Positions 40,080 through 46,655 of a stretch of DNA of 46,655 nt are shown in pieces. Position numbers and translations under genes: made by a program. A model generated the notes under the pieces. It was not told where the DNA came from. It did no database searches and was given only the letters and a program-made list of their open reading frames with translations. The stretch lies in NCBI GenBank assembly GCA_949288185.1, contig CASEIZ010000050.1, forward strand, positions 99,020 through 145,674, in the 5' to 3' direction. The stretch comes from an uncultured Eubacteriales bacterium (GTDB taxonomy: Bacteria; Bacillota; Clostridia; TANB77; CAG-508). How positions within the stretch are numbered: position 1 is the stretch's first letter; every line of letters starts with the position of its first letter.

Positions 40080-43000
40080 ATGCGAAAATACTTCAAAAGT
40101 ATAAGTGTAATAAGTTTAATGACAACAATAATTACATTAGCAATATTGTTTTTGGTAGAAATGACAACTGAAATCAGTACAATCCGCTCTACAATACAAT
40201 CAACAGAATTAACAAAATATAGTGCAGAACCATTGTTAGATGGTTCTGTTAATGCTGTTTCAGGAGTGACACAAAGGGCAATGGGAGCAGATAGAATAAA
40301 TAGAGAATTATTAGATGGTGGATTTGTTGATTTTATCAAACCTAATGCAACCTACCAATTTTCAGAAACAGATATAGATCATGATGGAAAATCATTTACG
40401 ATGGTTTTTGATATGACAGATAAATTTTATGCATCAGGAACATTAACACTAGAGGATTTAACTATTTTAATTGATGGAGAGGAACCAGATTGGACAAAAG
40501 TAGATAAAGCATTACAAGAAGAAGATAGAACGAATGTTATCAATGGAGAAACAGAAGTTATTGGTAAGAGATATACATTAACATTATCTAACCTAGAACA
40601 GTTACAAGTAAAAGAAGGAGATAATTACTTGGATTATAGTGGTGTTGTAACAGTGGCAATTCCAGCAGATAAGATAGTAGATACAACAGGAAATGGAAAC
40701 AATGCAACAACTCTTACTTCAGGTATTACTTTACCAGGTGGAGCAGGAACAGAAGAAGTAGTGGATGTAGTAGATCCATTAATAGAGAAAATATCTTCAT
40801 CAGTAAATACAAAAGCATCAACAGCAGTGTTGACTTTTAAGGTAACAGATAAGTATTTTGCAAATAGTACATTGACAAATGAAAATATACAAATTGTTGT
40901 AAATGGAAGTATAAATACAAGTATTGTAAAAGAATTGACAAGTACACCTTTAACAGAGCAAAGAATGGTAGATGGAACAAGCACAACTGTACAATATGGA
41001 ATTCAATATACATTGACACTTTCAGGAACCAATACAAGTGTAAAACAAATAAAAGTCAGAATACCAGAAAATAGGATAACAGACTCATCTGGAAATGGTA
41101 ATAAACAAACAGATTTGATGTTGTTTAATACATTAAGAACACCAAGGACAGATGTAAATATAACAGATGGAACAACAGAAGCAATTGCTTTCTTAGGAAA
41201 TACCAATATAGAAAGAGAAAATATAGATAATGTGACATTTGTAGATAATATACCAGAAGATGTATATAATGTTTTAACAAATACATTTATAGACAGTACA
41301 GCATGGGATGTATCAGCACAAGAAGATAATTCAATAATAGCTTGGTATGAAACAAATGAAAATGGAACATTGAAAGTATATATTGGAAGTAATGAAGAGA
41401 TATTTGGAAATGTAAATTCAAGCTATTTGTTCTATGACATAGGAAGTTCAGAAAATTGTACAGCAACAGAAACTATTACCAATATAGAATTATTAAATGT
41501 AAGCAATGTAACAGACATGAACCACATGTTTAGTATGACAGGAATTACGTCAATGACAATCTTAGATTTAGGTGACAATTTTGATACCAGCAATGTAACA
41601 GATATGAACTATATGTTTGTTGGTGCAGGTGCTAGAGCAATGACAACTTTAGATTTAGGAGACAAATTTAATACTGGTAATGTAATTGACATGAGAGGAA
41701 TGTTCTATGGTACAGGTTATGATGTAATGAACAGTTTGGATTTAGGAGACAAATTTGATACCAGCAATGTAACTAATATGAATAATATGTTCTATCAAAC
41801 AGGTTATACAGCCATGATAACTCTAGACTTAGGAGAAAATTTTGACACTAGCAAAGTAACAGATATGAATAGTATGTTTGCACAAACAGGTTATACAGCC
41901 ATGACGAGCTTGGACTTGGGAGATAAATTTAATACAAGCAAAGTAATCAATATGAATAATATGTTCTCTTCAACAGGATATATGGCAATGACAACTTTAG
42001 ACCTAGGAGAAAACTTTGATACAAGTAGTGTAACTAATATGGCCAGTATGTTTGTAGAAACAGGTCGTAATGCTATGACCAGTTTAGATTTAGGAGACAA
42101 ATTTGACACAAGCAATGTAACAGACATGAATAATATGTTCTCTTCAACAGGATATACGGCTATGACAACTTTAGATTTAGGAGAAAATTTTGATACAAGC
42201 AATGTAACTAATATGGAATATATGTTTGAAAAGACAGGCCGTACAGTGATGACAAGTTTGGACTTAGGAGATAAATTTGATACAAGTAAAGTAACCAATA
42301 TGACAAACATGTTCTATCAAACAGGCTATGGAGCAATGACTAACTTAGACTTAGGACCAGCATTTACCAACATAGCAGAAACAAACACAGATATGTTTAG
42401 CTATGCAGGTAAACCAGGAAACATTACTATCCATGTTACAGAAGCGATTTACCAAGATGGAACACATGTAAAATTAAATACAGATTCAAGTACAACTATA
42501 GAAATTATCAATAAAACCATCAATCCGAAATACAGAACAGAATGGATAAAAGAAGGAACAGCGATAGACGAAACAGACACAAACAATCCAAAATTAAACA
42601 TTACATTAAGAGGAACCACAAATCCAGAAGTAGACCCAACAGAATATATCAGTGATGTAACCAGTTCATTAGCACCAGAAAATATTAAAGTATTTATAGA
42701 AGATACAGAAATCACAGACATTGTTACAAAAACAATCGAAACTGTGACACAAACGGCAAACATAAGAACAGGAGCACAAGATGTGTTACAAGTTCTAACC
42801 TTATCAAACTTTGAAGAAGCAGTAAGACAAACAGGAAAATCATACAAAGAGTGGAGTGGTAATATCCGTGTAGAAGTAGCCCAAGGAACCTTATCAGATA
42901 CAACAGGCCCAACAGACCCAGAGACAAACAAAGCAATTCCTTATGGCAACAAAAATATGGAAGTAGCAAGCGCTGAAACGCAAACAGGAGCAACAACAGG

Positions 43001-46000
43001 CGCAGGTTCCATAACAGAAATCGGAGCAAGAATTGATAACATCATTCAAGATGAAACAAAGGTTGACAAAAATACGGCAGATGCGATGTTCGCAGACCTT
43101 ATCAAACCAGAGTTTACATATGTAAGCCAAAATACAGAAATTTCACAAGAGGAAGAAAAAGTCACTATTGTATTTGATGTGGTGGATAAATTCTTCCAAA
43201 GCACAACACTTTCAAACTTAGATGCCAGCCAAATCACGGTACAAATCGATGATTATGACCCAGTAGAACTAAACCAAAACATTACAAAACAACTAACAAA
43301 AGTAGAAGACATCACAGGAACCGTGGAAGGTGTAGAAAACACAAAAATTGGTGAAAGATATCAATTAGTGATTACAGGACTAGACCAAGAAGATGAAGAC
43401 GGCAATGGAGATGGATACACATACAGTGGATATATGACATTATCATTTACAGCAGGAACCATCACCGATAAATCTGGAAACCAAAGTGCAGCAAAATCTA
43501 TCACCATTGGAAAAGATGAACCAGGCGGACAAGAAGGAGACGAAGAAGTAGTCGATGTGGTAGACCCAGTATGGAGTATTGCAGAAATCAATACAAACGA
43601 AGAATATGTAAGATTACGTGTAAAAGATAAATACTTAAATAAAGACGAGAGCATCCTAAACTTAACAGAAGATGCGATTACCATTGTTGTAAATGGACAG
43701 CCATCAACAGCAATTGCAACCATTTTAGCAGGACCAATTGAAATTGTTGAAAATGAAGAATATGAATACATTGTTACACTAGAAAATGTAACACCACCAG
43801 ATGCAGGATATGTGGAATTCACACCAGTTGAACCAATTGTGGGTGGAACCGCACAATACAAAGAAGACAATGGTGGATACATCAAACTAGAAATTGCACC
43901 AGGTGTTGTGGTAGATCAATATGGAAATGAAACCAACAAACAAACATTAGAAGTTGGAAACCTTGATAAAACAAAACCAGAAGTATTTGATGTACAAAAA
44001 ACACAAGATAAGGCAAATGGAAAAGAAACATTTGTATTCAATGTAACAGACAAAAACTATGACCCATCAGACCCAGTTACATTAGATGAAATCGAATTAT
44101 GGATGGATGGACAACAAATTGATGACCAAGTAGTTAAAAAGTTAGTTAGCACAGTGGAAATCAAAGCAAATGTCAATGGAGAAATCAAAGTTCTAGGACA
44201 TCAATATACATTAGAAGTGAGTGGAATTGTAGAAACAGATGAAGAATTCTTCGCATCTAACAGAGATTACAGAGAGTTAAGTGGTACATTAGAAGTTCGT
44301 ATTGATCCAATGGCATCAAAAGATATGAGTGAAAATTACATCAAAGAAGAAACCGCAACCATTACAGACTTTACAGATTTAATTGACCCAGAGATAATGT
44401 ATCAATATAGTTCTACAGATATAGATTCTACTGGAAAAACCTTCACAATGGAATTCGAAATCGTAGATAAATACTATGATACAGGCGTTTTAACAATGGA
44501 TGATTTAACAATCTTAATTGATGGAGAAGAGCCAGACTGGGCAGAAGTAGATAAATCTTTACAAGTTGTAGAAAAGACAAGCATGGTAAACGGAACCAGC
44601 AAAGTGATTGGACACACATACACCTTAACTTTATCTAACTTGGAGCAATTACAAATTAAAGAGGGAGACAATTACTTAGATTATAGTGGTGTTGTAACAG
44701 TGGCAATACCAGCAGACAAAATTATGGATACAGCTGGAAATGGAAATGTAGCAACAACATTGACTTCTGGAATTAGCTTACCAGGTGGAAGTGGAACAGA
44801 AGAAGTAGTCGATGTTGTACAACCATTGGTTGAAAAGATGACATCAAATGTAGATGTAGATGCAAAAACAGCAACCGTAACATTCAAAGTAACAGATAAA
44901 TACTTTGTAAATAGCACATTGACAAATGAAAATATACAAATCCTTGTCAACGGAAGTGTAAATACAAGTATTCAAAAACAATTGACAAGTACACTATTAA
45001 CAGAACAAAGAGTAGTAGATGGCGTAACTTCAGATGTTCAATATGGAGTGCAATATACAGTAAATCTTTCTGGAATTGATACAACGGTTAACCAAATAAA
45101 AGTTAGAGTACCAGAAGGACTAGTAACAGACCAATATGGTAATAGTAACAAAGAAACAGATTTGATTGTGTTTAATACATTGGCAAGTGCATTAGAATTG
45201 GATGATGATAATAATGACGACTTTGTAGACCCAGATGATTCATTTTTAGGAAGTACAGATATTACAAGAGAGCATATAGGGAATATAACATTTTTAGATT
45301 ATATACCAGAAGATGTATATGATGTAGTAGAAGACCAATATATAGATGAAACAGCATGGGATGTATCAGCAATGCAGGATAAATCAATCATTGCATGGCA
45401 TGAAGTAAATGAAAATGCACAGAATATAGTATATATCGGAAGCAATGATGAAATATTTGGAAATGTAGATTCAAGTTATTTGTTTGATGGTATAGCCTCT
45501 TATATAGCGCAGTTTAGTGGAGACACCATAGAAGCAATTACAAATATAAACTTATTGAATGTAAGTAATGTAACCAACATGAGTTATATGTTCCATTATA
45601 CTGGATTTGATTTAATGCCAAGTTTAGACTTAGGAGACAATTTTGATACAAGTAATGTAACAGACATGAGTTGGATGTTTGATTCTACAGGATATTCTTC
45701 AATGACAAGTTTAGACCTAGGAGATAAATTTGATACAAGCAATGTAACCAATATGAGTTATATGTTTGCTAATGCAGGTGCAACAGCCATGACCAGTTTA
45801 GACTTAGGAGATAAATTTGATACAAGTCATGTAACAAATATGTCTGGTATGTTCAGTGGTACAGGTGCAACAGCCATGACAAGTTTAGACTTAGGAGATA
45901 AATTCGATACAAGCAGTGTAACAGATATGAGCAATATGTTTGCTAGTACAGGTGAAATCGCCATGACAAGTTTAGACTTAGGAGATAAGTTTAATACAAG

Positions 46001-46655
46001 AAATGTTACCAATATGAATGAGATGTTTACAGGCACAGGTTTAGAGTCAATGACAAATTTAGACTTAGGACCAGCCTTCACAAACATTGCAGAAACAAAT
46101 ACAAATATGTTTACACAAACTGGTAAACAAGGTTCAATCGTTATCCAAGCACCAGAAGCGATTTATCAAGACCAAACACACTTTAAACTAAACACAGACT
46201 CTAGCACAACGATTGGATGGACAAATAGCAGTGGAGCAGAAGTAACAAATTACGGAACCATCAATCCAAAATACAGAACAGAATGGATAAAAGAAGAAGC
46301 AAACCTAGACGAAACAGACGCAAACAATCCAAAAATCAACATCACATTACGAGGAACCACAAACCAAGAAGTAGACCCAGCAGAATACATCAGTAATGTA
46401 ACAAGTTCACTAACACCAGAAGACATCAGAGTATTTATAGAAGACACAGAAATCACAGATGTGGTAACCGCAACAATAGGAACAGCCACAGCAACAGCAA
46501 ATACTAGAACAGGTGCACAAGATGTGTTACAAACCATCACACTAACAAACTTCGAAGAGGCAGTAAGACAAACAGGAAAACCATACAAAGAATGGAGTGG
46601 TAACATCCGTGTAGAAGTAGCCCAAGGAAGCTTATCAGACACAACAGGACCAGCA
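40080..46655 (+). CDS. Second giant BspA/DUF285 surface protein, 3' partial
   Basis: At least 2192 residues; the frame is open to the window edge. TTGGAGG lies 8-9 bases before ATG 40080. An N-terminal hydrophobic helix (about 8-27, SVISLMTTIITLAILFLVEM) acts as signal or anchor. It lacks the acidic low-complexity region of its neighbour and goes directly into beta modules (FVDFIKPNATYQFSETDIDH) that align with the part of the first giant gene near 33050. BspA blocks open at about 41190 and 45240 (FLGxTxIxRExIxNxTF), with 29-residue DUF285 units (SLDLGDKFDTSNVTNM...). Between them is a longer series of beta modules, some not present in the first gene (43130-44390). A DDDNNDDFVDPDD segment at about 45205 could bind calcium. 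Surface adhesion is inferred from the family. Confidence 0.88.
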   Translation, partial: MRKYFKSISVISLMTTIITLAILFLVEMTTEISTIRSTIQSTELTKYSAEPLLDGSVNAVSGVTQRAMGADRINRELLDGGFVDFIKPNATYQFSETDIDHDGKSFTMVFDMTDKFYASGTLTLEDLTILIDGEEPDWTKVDKALQEEDRTNVINGETEVIGKRYTLTLSNLEQLQVKEGDNYLDYSGVVTVAIPADKIVDTTGNGNNATTLTSGITLPGGAGTEEVVDVVDPLIEKISSSVNTKASTAVLTFKVTDKYFANSTLTNENIQIVVNGSINTSIVKELTSTPLTEQRMVDGTSTTVQYGIQYTLTLSGTNTSVKQIKVRIPENRITDSSGNGNKQTDLMLFNTLRTPRTDVNITDGTTEAIAFLGNTNIERENIDNVTFVDNIPEDVYNVLTNTFIDSTAWDVSAQEDNSIIAWYETNENGTLKVYIGSNEEIFGNVNSSYLFYDIGSSENCTATETITNIELLNVSNVTDMNHMFSMTGITSMTILDLGDNFDTSNVTDMNYMFVGAGARAMTTLDLGDKFNTGNVIDMRGMFYGTGYDVMNSLDLGDKFDTSNVTNMNNMFYQTGYTAMITLDLGENFDTSKVTDMNSMFAQTGYTAMTSLDLGDKFNTSKVINMNNMFSSTGYMAMTTLDLGENFDTSSVTNMASMFVETGRNAMTSLDLGDKFDTSNVTDMNNMFSSTGYTAMTTLDLGENFDTSNVTNMEYMFEKTGRTVMTSLDLGDKFDTSKVTNMTNMFYQTGYGAMTNLDLGPAFTNIAETNTDMFSYAGKPGNITIHVTEAIYQDGTHVKLNTDSSTTIEIINKTINPKYRTEWIKEGTAIDETDTNNPKLNITLRGTTNPEVDPTEYISDVTSSLAPENIKVFIEDTEITDIVTKTIETVTQTANIRTGAQDVLQVLTLSNFEEAVRQTGKSYKEWSGNIRVEVAQGTLSDTTGPTDPETNKAIPYGNKNMEVASAETQTGATTGAGSITEIGARIDNIIQDETKVDKNTADAMFADLIKPEFTYVSQNTEISQEEEKVTIVFDVVDKFFQSTTLSNLDASQITVQIDDYDPVELNQNITKQLTKVEDITGTVEGVENTKIGERYQLVITGLDQEDEDGNGDGYTYSGYMTLSFTAGTITDKSGNQSAAKSITIGKDEPGGQEGDEEVVDVVDPVWSIAEINTNEEYVRLRVKDKYLNKDESILNLTEDAITIVVNGQPSTAIATILAGPIEIVENEEYEYIVTLENVTPPDAGYVEFTPVEPIVGGTAQYKEDNGGYIKLEIAPGVVVDQYGNETNKQTLEVGNLDKTKPEVFDVQKTQDKANGKETFVFNVTDKNYDPSDPVTLDEIELWMDGQQIDDQVVKKLVSTVEIKANVNGEIKVLGHQYTLEVSGIVETDEEFFASNRDYRELSGTLEVRIDPMASKDMSENYIKEETATITDFTDLIDPEIMYQYSSTDIDSTGKTFTMEFEIVDKYYDTGVLTMDDLTILIDGEEPDWAEVDKSLQVVEKTSMVNGTSKVIGHTYTLTLSNLEQLQIKEGDNYLDYSGVVTVAIPADKIMDTAGNGNVATTLTSGISLPGGSGTEEVVDVVQPLVEKMTSNVDVDAKTATVTFKVTDKYFVNSTLTNENIQILVNGSVNTSIQKQLTSTLLTEQRVVDGVTSDVQYGVQYTVNLSGIDTTVNQIKVRVPEGLVTDQYGNSNKETDLIVFNTLASALELDDDNNDDFVDPDDSFLGSTDITREHIGNITFLDYIPEDVYDVVEDQYIDETAWDVSAMQDKSIIAWHEVNENAQNIVYIGSNDEIFGNVDSSYLFDGIASYIAQFSGDTIEAITNINLLNVSNVTNMSYMFHYTGFDLMPSLDLGDNFDTSNVTDMSWMFDSTGYSSMTSLDLGDKFDTSNVTNMSYMFANAGATAMTSLDLGDKFDTSHVTNMSGMFSGTGATAMTSLDLGDKFDTSSVTDMSNMFASTGEIAMTSLDLGDKFNTRNVTNMNEMFTGTGLESMTNLDLGPAFTNIAETNTNMFTQTGKQGSIVIQAPEAIYQDQTHFKLNTDSSTTIGWTNSSGAEVTNYGTINPKYRTEWIKEEANLDETDANNPKINITLRGTTNQEVDPAEYISNVTSSLTPEDIRVFIEDTEITDVVTATIGTATATANTRTGAQDVLQTITLTNFEEAVRQTGKPYKEWSGNIRVEVAQGSLSDTTGPA

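Noticed and set aside
26443..46642. Many minus-strand open frames of 60-200 codons inside both giant genes
   Set aside because: They are repeated Ser/Thr/Val/Leu-rich shadows of the plus-strand repeats, without SDs, and repeat in step with the DUF285 units.

Overview
The window comes from an AT-rich, endospore-lineage Firmicute, most likely an uncultured gut-type Clostridia. The evidence is the gene order murA - ftsQ - two DUF881 genes - small basic protein - ftsA - ftsZ - spoIIGA - sigE - sigG - ylmC/ymxH, strong AGGAGG ribosome binding sites, frequent TTG starts, and BspA-type giant surface proteins. A species cannot be named from the sequence.

Layout. 1-1860: the tail of an RNA polymerase alpha-CTD-like protein, a small frameshifted partner gene, and a DUF4258 / YgiT-zinc-finger toxin-antitoxin pair. 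1870-1995: a promoter and terminator enclosing a possible small RNA. 2077-9379: cell wall and division genes ending in ftsA-ftsZ. 9511-14891: sporulation control (spoIIGA, a sigE with a frameshift in region 4.2, an XRE regulator, sigG, an unknown gene split in two frames, ylmC/ymxH). 14966-15736: a minus-strand orphan gene of foreign composition. 16081-18680: a very short alanyl-tRNA synthetase, a small Lys-rich protein and a tRNA-Met. 18992-22116: a small membrane protein, a secreted-type protein with a TYAWFS motif, and a Lys-rich protein. 22632-25424: two different AAA+/DUF4143 ATPases. 25685-36793: a 3702-residue BspA/DUF285 surface protein. 36918-39645: two Rpn-type nuclease genes, one broken by a hairpin-rich insertion. 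40080 to the window end: a second giant BspA-like protein, at least 2192 residues, built from the same modules.

Two non-coding systems stand out. First, a 31-bp palindromic repeat occurs in 30 full copies, only at gene borders. Its ends come in two forms (TGTCGCAT/ATGCGACA and TGTCTCAT/ATGAGACA) around a conserved AGACAAACGAAC loop. Copies that abut a gene's 3' end read in one orientation relative to that gene, and some carry T-runs and so can act as terminators. Second, upstream of the first AAA+ gene, five copies of a 23-bp unit are arranged so that each unit equals one -35 hexamer plus a 17-bp spacer. Every hexamer slot is therefore in register with the next one, ending in TTGACA-17-TACAAT. 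I know of no described counterpart for either, but no database could be searched.

Other notable points are the minimal AlaRS lacking both the editing beta-barrel and the C-terminal domain, the sigE frameshift, a shared TGTTACA-type motif upstream of the ftsA and TYAWFS-gene promoters, and DNA-level sharing of modules between the two giant genes.
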